Assembly: GCF_003945345.1 (NCBI RefSeq)
Contig: NZ_AP019308.1
Location: 2,728,001 to 2,792,000, forward strand
Source: Paenibacillus baekrokdamisoli
GTDB taxonomy: Bacteria > Bacillota > Bacilli > Paenibacillales > Paenibacillaceae
Length of the DNA stretch: 64,000 bases
Reading direction: 5' to 3'
Below are positions 1 to 7,610 of the stretch, in pieces. A model generated the notes under the pieces. The model searched no databases. It saw nothing but the letters and a program-made list of their open reading frames with translations, and had not been told where the DNA came from. The position numbers and the translations under genes were made by a program. Every line of letters begins with the position of its first letter. Within the stretch, counting starts at the first letter, position 1.

Positions 1-695
1 TGAAAAACAGACATAATCTGGGCTGACATTTGTGAATCCAGCTCTGCAGTCGGTTCATCTGCAAGAAGAAGACGCGGTCTATGGGCGATTGACTTTGCAA
101 TTGCGACACGCTGCTGTTCACCACCTGATAGCTCGAAAGGACGATGATGCATCCGTTTGGACAATCCGACTAGCTCCAAGCAATGCTCAACGCGAGACTT
201 CCATTCACTCCCAGGTATGCCTGCCATACGAAGAGAAAGCTCAACATTCTCATAGGCGGATAAGAGCGGCATTAGTGCGAATGCTTGAAAAATAAAACCC
301 ATTTTCTTACGACGAACCAATGTACGGTCATCATCACTCATCGTATGGAACGGCAAATCCTGAAAAAAGATATGCCCCTTCGTTGGCTGATCGAGACCGC
401 CTATCATATTTAGCAGCGTTGTCTTCCCAGAACCCGAACGCCCACGCAGCATAACAAGCTGACGCGGCAGAAGTTCCATGTTTATTCCTTTCAGTACGTG
501 CAGCGGTTGTCCTCCAACCTGGAAGGTCCGTTCAACCGATTCCACCGTTAATAGGGGATGTCGGTCTATCTTCTCTTCCACAATCATCTCATCCAAAACC
601 TTTGATTCAGTGCTGATTGGGTCTTCGACAGCTGCTGCAACCTCTCGATTGCGTCTCCACCATGTCATACTCGTATCCGAGGCCCCCTTTCCCAT
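1..695 (-). CDS. ABC transporter ATP-binding protein (MacB/LolD-like), 3' end outside window
   Basis: The minus strand is open from an ATG at 695 to the window edge (231 codons seen), so the C-terminus is missing. The translation carries Walker A (GRSGSGKTT), the ABC signature LSGGEQQRVAIAKS and Walker B LLLADEPTAELD, with an intact Q-loop (FIFQAFAL). Spacing and motifs resemble the MacB/LolD class, whose ATPases power FtsX-like permeases that act on lipids, peptides or periplasmic/extracytoplasmic proteins. The ABC domain starts only near residue 48. The first ~47 residues are charged and have no family counterpart I recognise, so a later start is possible, for example the in-frame ATG at 668. 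The Shine-Dalgarno before 695 is weak, while AAAGGGGG lies about 15 nt before 668. The partner permease would lie beyond position 1. Substrate unknown. Confidence 0.85.
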   Translation of the reverse strand, partial: MGKGASDTSMTWWRRNREVAAAVEDPISTESKVLDEMIVEEKIDRHPLLTVESVERTFQVGGQPLHVLKGINMELLPRQLVMLRGRSGSGKTTLLNMIGGLDQPTKGHIFFQDLPFHTMSDDDRTLVRRKKMGFIFQAFALMPLLSAYENVELSLRMAGIPGSEWKSRVEHCLELVGLSKRMHHRPFELSGGEQQRVAIAKSIAHRPRLLLADEPTAELDSQMSAQIMSVF

Positions 696-787
696 TAGAA
701 AACTTTAATCTTCTATATAACGTATAGACGGAGCTCAGTAGCAAAAAGTTACGGAAAACAGCCAGTAAAAGTTAAATATTTGATAAA

Positions 788-841
788 GAGGCATCTATTC
801 CTCGAATCGGATAGTTATTCCGATCAATTTACAGATGCCTC
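788..841 (-). terminator. Terminator of the chemoreceptor gene
   Basis: GAGGCATCT (788-796) and AGATGCCTC (833-841) form a perfect 9-bp stem. An inner arm pair ATCGGA/TCCGAT makes a second, nested stem. On the minus strand it lies 10 nt after the stop of the chemoreceptor gene and is followed by TTTATC, so it most likely ends that transcript. Confidence 0.75.
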
Positions 842-850
842 CATATAGAA

Positions 851-2641
851 TTAAATTTTAAATGTAGCTACCGACTTATCTAACCCCTCCACAATCGTAT
901 GCAAATGCTCAGCGGATTTAGCAATATCCTCCATTAATATCAACTGCTCTTTCGTTGCTCCTGCGACACTTTGTGTGTTGATCAGACTCTTTTTGGCAGT
1001 ATCCGCGGATTGCTCCATCGTTGCACTAACCTCCTCTGAGCTAGCAGACATCTGCTCTGTAATCGCAGAATTATCGTGGATTTGGCCTGCGATATTCTGG
1101 ATGGATTGACGAATCTGTGTGAAGCTTTCGTTGACTTGAGTCATCATTTCTCCACCTTGAGCAACTTCCCCCAAAGTAGCAGCCATGACGTTAGATGCGT
1201 CAGACATATCATTTCTCGTAGAGATTACTAATTGATTGATGACATCCGCAGATTCAAGAGATTGCGTCGCTAATTTCCGAATTTCTGCAGCTACAACAGC
1301 AAAACCTCGTCCATGTTCACCCGCTCGCGCTGCTTCAATTGAAGCATTCAATGACAGGATGTTCGTTTGATTCGAGAAATTCGTTATATTAGCCGCAATG
1401 GAGCCAATTTCATTCGAGCGCTCATGAAGCTGGTTCACAATTCCCGACAATTGACCCATCATGTTTCTAATTCCCGCCAGTTGGGTACTAAGCTGATCCA
1501 GCTGGGTCTGACCGTGCTCCGAATCATGTGATGTTCGCAAGGAAGAATCCGAAATGGAAGAGGTATTCTCTGCAATCCGCCCTATCCCGACCGCCATCTC
1601 TTCAATGGCGCGAGCCGTTTCCTCAGCTGCACGAGACTGAATCTCCATACACTCGTTCACTTGATTAATCTCCTCCGATACTTGTGCAGCCGAAATGGCT
1701 GACTGCTGGGAGGTCGTATTCATCTGCTCGGATGCTCCACTGACCTGCTGGGCATGCTCTGAAATCGTAACGATTAGGTTCCTTAAGTTCTTTATCATTG
1801 TTTCGAGAGCTTGGCTTATCATACCGAATTCATCATTGCCATGTTTCCGGAATGGTTGCTCTCTTAAATCGCCTTGTGAGACGGAATTCGTCAATTGCAG
1901 GACATATTTTGCCGCTCTTGAGAGGTTACGGATGATGAAATATCCGATGATGACCATGAGCAATGAACAACCAGCAACGCCAAATAGGCTGGATTCTTGA
2001 AACGTTGACGCCTCTTTTTTGATTCTCTCTACTTCATTATTTGCGTGCTCATCCAGAATTTCTCCAATGACATTAATTCCGCCTCGAGCATTCTCAAATT
2101 CTGCGTTTAGTTTAGGGTCATAGAAAATTGGACTGCCATCCGTTATAGATTTATTTGCGAGAGCAAGCCATTGAGGAAATGTCTCATGGAATTTATCGAC
2201 AATCATAAGAATAGTTTGGTTGTCATCCTTCTTCGATAATTGCTGCAGTCCATTTGCTTTAACAATTGCAACAGCTTGTTCGATTCTGTCTGTTGCTTGC
2301 TTCGCATTATCGCTCATTTCTGCTTTTAGCTTCTTCTTGGTTTGCTCATCGAGCGACTTATCCTTGAGTGATTGGAATGCGGTTAAGGATTGATACAGAT
2401 CGCGATCTGCATTAAGGACGAGGGTATTCACTTGATTCGTCGTTAAGAACAACGATTTTGACATCGTGTTTATTGCCGAATCATAGACAAACATCCAATA
2501 GAACGTCGACCCCAAATAGAGTGTGATAGGAAAAGCAATTAATAAAATTAGTTTTGTACGAAGAGTCAGGGAACGCTTTTTCTTCAACATACTCATCATC
2601 CTTTTGACGTCGATTTTAGGTAGTAACACAGAGGTCACCAT
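851..2641 (-). CDS. Methyl-accepting chemotaxis protein
   Basis: A 596-residue transmembrane chemoreceptor. A first membrane segment (about 30-52) is followed by an extracytoplasmic region of ~160 residues with helical, charged composition (four-helix-bundle type sensor). A second membrane segment (about 217-240), a HAMP linker and the long cytoplasmic coiled-coil signalling domain come next. The hairpin tip that contacts CheA/CheW is evident as [20 protein letters not shown]. The ligand is unknown. The gene is monocistronic: a terminator follows it and the upstream gene is separated by ~215 nt containing a dispersed repeat. Start choice is uncertain. AGGAG abuts the ATG at 2641, while ATG 2590 (MLKKKRS) has AAGGA 8 nt upstream and would give a 579-residue protein. 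Confidence 0.93.
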   Translation of the reverse strand: MVTSVLLPKIDVKRMMSMLKKKRSLTLRTKLILLIAFPITLYLGSTFYWMFVYDSAINTMSKSLFLTTNQVNTLVLNADRDLYQSLTAFQSLKDKSLDEQTKKKLKAEMSDNAKQATDRIEQAVAIVKANGLQQLSKKDDNQTILMIVDKFHETFPQWLALANKSITDGSPIFYDPKLNAEFENARGGINVIGEILDEHANNEVERIKKEASTFQESSLFGVAGCSLLMVIIGYFIIRNLSRAAKYVLQLTNSVSQGDLREQPFRKHGNDEFGMISQALETMIKNLRNLIVTISEHAQQVSGASEQMNTTSQQSAISAAQVSEEINQVNECMEIQSRAAEETARAIEEMAVGIGRIAENTSSISDSSLRTSHDSEHGQTQLDQLSTQLAGIRNMMGQLSGIVNQLHERSNEIGSIAANITNFSNQTNILSLNASIEAARAGEHGRGFAVVAAEIRKLATQSLESADVINQLVISTRNDMSDASNVMAATLGEVAQGGEMMTQVNESFTQIRQSIQNIAGQIHDNSAITEQMSASSEEVSATMEQSADTAKKSLINTQSVAGATKEQLILMEDIAKSAEHLHTIVEGLDKSVATFKI

Positions 2642-2735
2642 CTCCTATATATCGTAAGAAAAATCAAAAAAAAGTAGGGTGAGCAGCTATTATGTATTTT
2701 TTTAAACTTCTCCTGACTGACTTTATAAAATCATA

Positions 2736-2835
2736 CAAGAAGAAACGGCTTACGCCGTCCTTGGCGGTGAAGCAAGTTTCTTCCCTCTGAAATATAAGCA
2801 AAGTATAGAGGACGCTTATACTTTCTTATATTTTG
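2736..2835. repeat. Dispersed ~100-nt intergenic repeat, copy 1
   Basis: First of three near-identical copies in the window (others at 34649-34748 and about 60059-60156). All are in the same orientation and each lies directly after the end of a minus-strand gene. Read on the minus strand it folds into two hairpins: ATAAG-A-AAGTATA pairing with TATACTT-TG-CTTAT, then GAAGAAAC pairing with GTTTCTTC around an inner GC-rich stem with loop CCAAGGA. The invariant block CCCTCTGAAA joins them on the plus strand. There is no ORF. It could be a non-autonomous mobile element, a REP-like sequence, or a structured RNA. Confidence 0.85.
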
Positions 2836-2858
2836 AAAAAGCCTCTAGAAGAGGGGCT
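2836..2858 (-). terminator. Terminator of the ABC-2 exporter operon
   Basis: The minus strand reads AGCCCCTCT-TCT-AGAGGCT followed by TTTTT. The hairpin overlaps the stop codon of the last permease gene (2857-2859) and ends the exporter operon just before repeat copy 1. Confidence 0.7.
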
Positions 2859-3687
2859 AACTGCGCATAGCTAGGGTATTCCCAGAAGTATATCGTCGCA
2901 AGCCTGCATGGAAGAGAAGTACGCCAATAAATCCCAAAAGACCAGTAAATCCTATTGCTCCCAGGGCGAATAAAAGATCAAAATCCTTCAAAAGTCCAAT
3001 GGGCAAGTAGCTTATAAAGCCTGCTGGAACCACTGTAAATAACAAGAGTCGGGCAATTCCCCTGAATATATCCGTTGGATAGGTGGTAAGCGCAAGGAAG
3101 CCATTAAAAATCTGCTGTGAAATACCTTCTGCGTTACCGATAAAGAAGGCGCAACAGCCAGCAATAATCATAATAGCCATAAATAAGGCTCCACTTATGA
3201 GAAGACTAAGGATGAATAATAAGGCCCCCGTTAACGAATGATCCCCAACCCATGCATAAACGACCAAACCAAAAATGAAATCTCCAACAGCAGTAAGCGA
3301 CATACGACTAGCCATCACGTTTAGCAGCACTGGCTTGGGCTGAGACAAATATACGTCTAGCTGTCCACCTGCGACAATGGTTGCAATTCGATGGAAGTTT
3401 CCGAACAAGACATTAGCCCAGCCAAAGCCTCCTGCCCCAATTGCCCACAGCATCATCACATCATGAAGCTCCCAATTATTGACGATTGAAAAACGATGGA
3501 AGAATAAACTCCAGAAAAATAACCACATGAAGTTGTTGATAAACATCATCCCCGCCATGAGCAAAAAGCTAATTCTGTATTCCATAATCGAAGCCAAATT
3601 AACCTTCCAGCATGTCAGAAGAAACTGGATCGTTCCCAAGGCTGAATGCCCAGCTTTGCGTTTATTACCTCTAGCCACCGTTGACAT
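2857..3687 (-). CDS. ABC-2 type transporter permease (DUF990-like), second subunit
   Basis: A 276-residue polytopic membrane protein with about six hydrophobic segments. A cytoplasmic amino end is followed by the segment FLLMAGMMFINNFMWLFFWS and the conserved region with NVLFGNFHRIATIVAGGQLDVYLSQP, which is typical of the ABC-2/DUF990 permeases that pair with a large-tailed ATPase. It overlaps the upstream permease gene by 17 nt (start ATG at 3687), so the two are translationally linked and probably form a heterodimeric channel. The operon is ATPase, permease 1, permease 2. The substrate cannot be read from sequence; an exporter role is inferred from the family. Confidence 0.88.
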   Translation of the reverse strand: MSTVARGNKRKAGHSALGTIQFLLTCWKVNLASIMEYRISFLLMAGMMFINNFMWLFFWSLFFHRFSIVNNWELHDVMMLWAIGAGGFGWANVLFGNFHRIATIVAGGQLDVYLSQPKPVLLNVMASRMSLTAVGDFIFGLVVYAWVGDHSLTGALLFILSLLISGALFMAIMIIAGCCAFFIGNAEGISQQIFNGFLALTTYPTDIFRGIARLLLFTVVPAGFISYLPIGLLKDFDLLFALGAIGFTGLLGFIGVLLFHAGLRRYTSGNTLAMRS

Positions 3688-4489
3688 GAAGCTTCGCCAC
3701 TCCTCGCCTATAAATAATCATAACTGCCGCGCTTAGTAAAACTAACCACACCGCTTGAATGAGAAATTGCTGAAGAATAGGCGCTTGATCATAATTAACT
3801 GCGGTACGTGCAGGAAAGTAAAGTACTGCTTGAAAGGGCAGCCATGCACAGATACGCTGCAGCCAATCCGGCATAAAGTCTAACGGCAGCAGCATGCCGC
3901 CAACTGTAAATTGCAGCTTTTGCAAGACGAATTCCATCCCGCGTGTCTCTTCTACCCAGAAAGCACATAACGCTACAGTGGCATTAAGCAGGAAGCCAAT
4001 TGTCAACGCACCAAGACTCAACATGAAGAGTCCCATCCACCCATAACCGAACGCAGGTGCTCCAACAAATACCCAAGCAATTGCACTTCCTACAATTAAA
4101 TGAACGAGGAAACGAAAGTACGCTTCCGACATATAAGAAACATAATGATAACCGACATAGGACAAGGGCCTGATTAATCTCACCGCAATATCACCGTTCT
4201 TCACCTCTTCTTCAATCCGGATGCATATGTGCGGCGCCGCCATTGTTAGCGCTTCTGTAAAAACAAGATACCAGACGATTTGCTTTAATGTTAAGCCTGC
4301 AATTACTTTTGTAGCATCGCCCTCATAAGCAGCTGACCATAACTGAACGAATACAAAGAGGATGAGGAGTAGAAAAGATGCACGAACGATGAAATCTGTC
4401 TTATAAGCAAGCTGCTGACGCAAAGTTATTCGCCAAATCGCCCCGACTTTGAGCCCTTTTACGGACCAATTCATGAATGGCGTTATCAT
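3671..4489 (-). CDS. ABC-2 type transporter permease (DUF990-like), first subunit
   Basis: A 272-residue membrane protein with six predicted hydrophobic segments, beginning with TDFIVRASFLLLILFVFVQLW. The stretch IRIEEEVKNGDIAVRLIRPLSYVGYH is the conserved cytoplasmic element of this permease family (seen also, diverged, in the downstream gene). The start ATG overlaps the ATPase stop codon as ATGA, showing tight coupling. Together with the ATPase and the downstream permease it makes a complete ABC exporter. Specificity unknown. Confidence 0.88.
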   Translation of the reverse strand: MITPFMNWSVKGLKVGAIWRITLRQQLAYKTDFIVRASFLLLILFVFVQLWSAAYEGDATKVIAGLTLKQIVWYLVFTEALTMAAPHICIRIEEEVKNGDIAVRLIRPLSYVGYHYVSYMSEAYFRFLVHLIVGSAIAWVFVGAPAFGYGWMGLFMLSLGALTIGFLLNATVALCAFWVEETRGMEFVLQKLQFTVGGMLLPLDFMPDWLQRICAWLPFQAVLYFPARTAVNYDQAPILQQFLIQAVWLVLLSAAVMIIYRRGVAKLHVNGG

Positions 4490-5487
4490 GGAGCGATCCC
4501 CCTTTGCATGCCATATATATATTTAATGATTTCTTCCATTGGTGGGTCTTCGACTGTTACATCATCAAACCGAAGCCGGCCAATTAATGCACTTAATACA
4601 GTCTCAATACCCGTTGTCTTCAAGTCAACCGTCAGCTTAACTCTTCTTCCTTCCACGGATGCAATTTCCATTCCCGCAACTTGAGGCAGGTCAAAGACCG
4701 CATTGCCTTCAGGTAGAGTTAACGTTAATGTTTTGCGGTTCATCACTTCTCGCCTTAACCTTTCAACCGGGGTATCAAGCAAAATCCCTCCATGATGAAT
4801 AACAACTGCACGATTGCATAGTTCCTCCATATCACCTGCATCATGAGAAGTTAAAAACACCGTCGTTCCATCATTACGATTCAATTCGCGAATAAGCTCA
4901 CGAATTCGCTGCTTTACAACAACATCGAGGCCAATTGTCGGCTCATCTAGGAACAAGAGTCGTGGTCTGTGCAAGAAAGAAGCCGCAATTTCACATCTCA
5001 TTCTCTCCCCAAGGGAAAGCTTACGAACTGGCGTGTGGAGGTAGGGACCGAGCTCAAACCTCTCAATTAGATCCTCTCTTCTAGTCAAATAGTCGTTACG
5101 TTTTAGCTCATAAATTCGGCTAATCAAATCAAAGGAATCAATCGGCGGCAGATGATACCATAGTTGAGATTTCTGTCCGAATACAGCTCCAATCTTATAG
5201 GCAAGCTTAGTTCGCTCCAGCCAGGGGGTGTAACCAAGAACTTTTGCCTCTCCAGAGGTCGGGTGCAGGATGCCTGTAAGCATCTTGATGGTTGTTGATT
5301 TGCCTGCCCCATTCGGTCCGAGAAAAGCAACCATCTCCCCAGCTTCCACCGTTAAGTTAATATCCCGAACCGCTAATTTCTCTTCCCACTCCGGCCTCAA
5401 AAGGGATTTGAAGCTCCCTGACAATCCTGCCGACTTCCTTTTTACGATAAAATTCTTACACAAGTCCCTGGTCTGCAGTGCGATCAT
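4486..5487 (-). CDS. ABC transporter ATP-binding protein of the exporter (NatA-like)
   Basis: A 333-residue ATPase with Walker A GPNGAGKST, signature LSLGERMRCEIAAS (a common variant of LSGGQ), Walker B LLFLDEPTIGLD and the H-loop in TVFLTSHD. The first 45 residues contain the KRKSAGLSGSFKSLLRP insertion typical of the ATPases paired with DUF990 permeases, and ~90 residues follow the nucleotide-binding core as a small C-terminal domain. First gene of a three-gene operon. Its 150-nt leader contains a ykkC-family aptamer and an overlapping terminator, so expression is most likely controlled by a small ligand at the level of transcription elongation. The start ATG is preceded by GGGGGGAGCATCAGG. 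Confidence 0.93.
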   Translation of the reverse strand: MIALQTRDLCKNFIVKRKSAGLSGSFKSLLRPEWEEKLAVRDINLTVEAGEMVAFLGPNGAGKSTTIKMLTGILHPTSGEAKVLGYTPWLERTKLAYKIGAVFGQKSQLWYHLPPIDSFDLISRIYELKRNDYLTRREDLIERFELGPYLHTPVRKLSLGERMRCEIAASFLHRPRLLFLDEPTIGLDVVVKQRIRELIRELNRNDGTTVFLTSHDAGDMEELCNRAVVIHHGGILLDTPVERLRREVMNRKTLTLTLPEGNAVFDLPQVAGMEIASVEGRRVKLTVDLKTTGIETVLSALIGRLRFDDVTVEDPPMEEIIKYIYGMQRGIAP

Positions 5488-5530
5488 CCTGATGCTCCCC
5501 CTTCTCTTTCACTCTGCTCTGGTAACGAAT

Positions 5531-5584
5531 AAAAGACCCTCGGCTAGACCCGCCTTTGAAGGCGGAACTTGCCGAAGGTCTTTT
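5531..5584 (-). terminator. Riboswitch expression-platform terminator
   Basis: On the minus strand AAAAGACCTTCGGC (5584-5571) pairs with GCCGAGGGTCTTTT (5544-5531). An inner stem CCGCCTT/AAAGGCGG tops it, and TTTTAT follows. The 5' arm is also the conserved 3' part of the aptamer and the inner stem contains the 3' strand of P1, so aptamer folding and termination exclude each other. That predicts a ligand-activated (ON) switch. Confidence 0.85.
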
Positions 5585-5664
5585 ATCCCTACGGTGTTGC
5601 AAGACGTATTGTCCTATGCCGATTTCGCTCGGTTCGCAATTTAGCGACCCTAGAAACCCTTCCG
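5563..5664 (-). ncRNA. ykkC-family riboswitch aptamer (subtype 2-like: ppGpp or PRPP class most likely)
   Basis: Read on the minus strand the ~102-nt aptamer has, in order, CGGAA (5' strand of P1), CTAGGGTCGC, GCGAACCGAGCGA, ACACCGTAGGGATAAAAG, then ACC, GGCAAG and TTCCG, which closes P1 perfectly with CGGAA. These blocks match my memory of the ykkC core (CUAGGG, CCGAG, ACACC, GGGA-AAAAG). The 3' end (AAAAGACC, GGCAAGUU) is closest to the PRPP class. ABC transporter genes of the natA type are, as I recall, associated with the ppGpp class. The guanidine-I class has a different 3' block (CCCGGGAGA), so guanidine is less likely. A promoter precedes it and a terminator overlaps it. Confidence 0.8.
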
Positions 5665-5675
5665 ATTAATGTAAC

Positions 5676-5704
5676 ATTCTACCATCGTATTCACAGATTG
5701 ACAA
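5676..5704 (-). promoter_or_regulatory. SigA-type promoter of the riboswitch-exporter operon
   Basis: On the minus strand TTGTCA (5704-5699) and TAGAAT (5681-5676) are separated by 17 nt. Transcription would start about 5 nt before the aptamer's P1 strand, as expected for a riboswitch leader. Confidence 0.7.
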
Positions 5705-5904
5705 GAACTTGTTTGGAACTTTTTTTGGAATATGTTGGAATAAGCTTTATTATCATTTAAACTCCCTTTCGATTCCTATCTAGGCTGTATATAAAAGATT
5801 CTCCATCATTGTCACTCATAGATTCTATTTGTTGAATATGCTAGTCTATGTAGCGATATTATTCTTTATTACCTCATGAGCTAAAATTGAAGCATTCACA
5901 CAGT
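5705..5904. other. AT-rich intergenic stretch without recognisable features
   Basis: Between the exporter promoter and the pyr operon terminator I see only AT-rich sequence on both strands. There is no ORF with a ribosome binding site, no clear hairpin and no repeat. Confidence 0.6.
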
Positions 5905-5943
5905 AAAAAAAGCAGCACTTGGAAAGCTCTCCAAGTGCTGCTT
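5905..5943 (-). terminator. Terminator of the pyr operon
   Basis: AAGCAGCACTTGG (5910-5922) and CCAAGTGCTGCTT (5931-5943) form a perfect 13-bp stem, followed on the minus strand by a run of seven T. It lies 25 nt after the pyrE stop. Confidence 0.95.
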
Positions 5944-5968
5944 CTCTCTTTTACCTGCTATACCTAGC

Positions 5969-6616
5969 TTATAGACCAAAGGCTTGTGGATTCTCACGCC
6001 ATGCTTGCAAAACAGCGATATCACTCGTCTGCACAGTCCCATTCTCTGCGGCTACCTCAATAAGCGATGAATAATTAGAAAGCGTCTGCAGCTCCACATT
6101 CTCCGCTGCAAACGCATCTGTAGCGATTTTGAACTGGTAGGTGAAGATAGCTACGACGCCCTGTACCTCACAGCCAGCTTCTCTGACAGCTAGCGCAGCT
6201 TTCAGCGAGCTTCCGCCCGTTGAGATAAGATCCTCGATCAGGACAACCTTTTGACCTGACTTGAAAAACCCTTCAATTTGGTTCGTTTTACCATGTCCTT
6301 TGGCTTTATCACGAACATACAGCATAGGCAGATTCAGCTTTTGCGCCACCCATGCCGCATGCGGAATACCGCCTGTTGCGATACCTGCTACTGCCTCACA
6401 ATCGGGGTAACGATCGCGGATAATAGCCGCGAATCCTTCCGCAATCATCTCACGAATAGCGGGATACGACATCGTTAAACGATTATCGCAATAGATGGGA
6501 GATTTCATCCCTGAAGTCCATGTGAAAGGATCGTTAGGTCGAAGAGCGACCGCATTAATTTCGAGTAAGCCTTTAGCGATTTCACGTGGAAGTTGCTCCA
6601 AATTAGATGTCGACAT
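5969..6616 (-). CDS. pyrE: Orotate phosphoribosyltransferase
   Basis: 215 residues, the usual length. Converts orotate and PRPP into OMP, the fifth step of UMP synthesis. The PRPP-binding signature is VVLIEDLISTGGSSLKAA and the flexible-loop region carries the expected basic residues (VRDKAKGHGKTNQIEG). It is the last gene of the operon. The start ATG (6616) lies one base after the pyrF stop and its Shine-Dalgarno AAGGAG is inside the end of pyrF, so the two are coupled. A strong terminator follows. Confidence 0.97.
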   Translation of the reverse strand: MSTSNLEQLPREIAKGLLEINAVALRPNDPFTWTSGMKSPIYCDNRLTMSYPAIREMIAEGFAAIIRDRYPDCEAVAGIATGGIPHAAWVAQKLNLPMLYVRDKAKGHGKTNQIEGFFKSGQKVVLIEDLISTGGSSLKAALAVREAGCEVQGVVAIFTYQFKIATDAFAAENVELQTLSNYSSLIEVAAENGTVQTSDIAVLQAWRENPQAFGL

Positions 6617-6617
6617 A

Positions 6618-7352
6618 CTAAACCAGCTCCTTAATAATGGCTTCTAGCGCTGCTCGCGGATCTGCTGCAGCTGTAAGCGGACGTCCAATGACCATGTAAT
6701 CCGTTCCTTGCTTTAACGCCTCACTTGGCGTCATAATGCGCGATTGATCATTAAGTGCAGCACCTGCTGGCCTTATGCCAGGTGTAATAGTTTTAAAGTC
6801 ATTCCCACAGGCTGCTTTAATGATCTGTACCTCCTGAGGTGAAGCAACAACGCCACCCAAACCAGCTTGCTTAGCAAGTTTGGCATAACGAACAACAGCT
6901 TCCTCAACTGAACCGCTTAAGCCAATCTCAGTGTTTAGTACAGATTGACTTGTGCTTGTTAGCTGAGTGACCGCAATCACTAAAGGTCGCTTCAAGCTGC
7001 TATCCCCAGAAAGTGCTGCCTCAACGCCCTCCAAGGCAGCCTCCATCATCTGAATGCCTCCGGCCGCATGAACATTGAATACATCGACACCAAGCTTTGT
7101 AACGCTGTTCGAGCCACCCTTGACCGTATTCGGAATATCATGCATCTTCAGGTCAAGAAACACCTTATAGCCGCGTTCCTTAAGTCCTGCAACGAAGCTA
7201 GGACCCGCTGCATAAAACAGCTGCATGCCTACTTTCATATAACATGGAATGCCTTCCAAGCTTCGTACCAGCGCTTCCGCAGCAGCAGCGTCGGGGTAAT
7301 CAAGAGCCACCATAACGCGGCCAGCCGCTTCAATCTCATTCCGTTTCATCAT
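6618..7352 (-). CDS. pyrF: Orotidine 5'-phosphate decarboxylase
   Basis: Decarboxylates OMP to UMP. The catalytic DxKxxD motif is seen in DLKMHDIPNTV, and the phosphate-binding end in TPGIRP and GRPLTAA. I start it at the ATG at 7352 (MMKRNEIEAAGR), which has AGGAGGG 6 nt upstream and gives 244 residues, the family length. The open frame runs 45 codons further upstream, to 7487, but that part is encoded by the repeated carB-pyrF spacer and is unlikely to be translated. Confidence 0.96.
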   Translation of the reverse strand: MMKRNEIEAAGRVMVALDYPDAAAAEALVRSLEGIPCYMKVGMQLFYAAGPSFVAGLKERGYKVFLDLKMHDIPNTVKGGSNSVTKLGVDVFNVHAAGGIQMMEAALEGVEAALSGDSSLKRPLVIAVTQLTSTSQSVLNTEIGLSGSVEEAVVRYAKLAKQAGLGGVVASPQEVQIIKAACGNDFKTITPGIRPAGAALNDQSRIMTPSEALKQGTDYMVIGRPLTAAADPRAALEAIIKELV

Positions 7353-7610
7353 TGGGAACCCTCCTAAAGAGTTTATTGCGACTACATGGAACACTTCTCG
7401 ACTAGCAATAAACTCACTTCGGAAGCTTAAGCTGAGTTTATTGCAATAACCTACTTGGATAACTTCTTCGATTAGCAATAAACTCACTTCTGAAGCTTAT
7501 GCTGAGTTTATTGCGACTACACTACCGTACAAGATGGTTATCGCATAGCGAAAGCCTGCTTGTAGGCAGGCTTTCGTGACCAGTTAGGTCATTAAATGAA
7601 AAGTATAAGG
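7353..7610 (-). repeat. carB-pyrF spacer with a chain of alternating inverted repeats
   Basis: The spacer holds two tandem units (7369-7433 and 7434-7503) and the beginning of a third (7504-7522). Each opens with GAGTTTATTGC, and each full unit has GCAATAAACTC about 26-31 nt further on. Five arms therefore alternate in orientation, at 7369-7379, 7405-7415, 7434-7444, 7475-7485 and 7504-7514. Any arm can pair with the neighbour on either side, so the mRNA can adopt mutually exclusive hairpins. The segment ACTTC-GAAGCTTA-GCT is repeated between arms. The units are imperfect copies (65 and 70 nt), so the array is not a CRISPR. Confidence 0.9.
7549..7576 (-). other. Stable hairpin downstream of carB
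   Basis: CGAAAGCCTGC (7549-7559) and GCAGGCTTTCG (7566-7576) form a perfect 11-bp stem with a 6-nt loop, 34 nt after the carB stop. No T-run follows on the minus strand. It is more likely an mRNA processing or stability element, or a partial terminator, than a full terminator. Confidence 0.7.

Noticed and set aside
5270-5760. Plus-strand ORFs over the exporter leader
   Set aside because: They are antisense to the ATPase gene and the riboswitch; no RBS, and the structured RNA explains the sequence.
7353-7487. N-terminal extension of pyrF up to 7487
   Set aside because: Encoded by the repeat chain; family length and the AGGAGGG site place the start at 7352.
7369-7522. CRISPR array
   Set aside because: Only two and a bit units, repeats contain most of the unit length and spacers are near-identical, and no cas genes are in the window.
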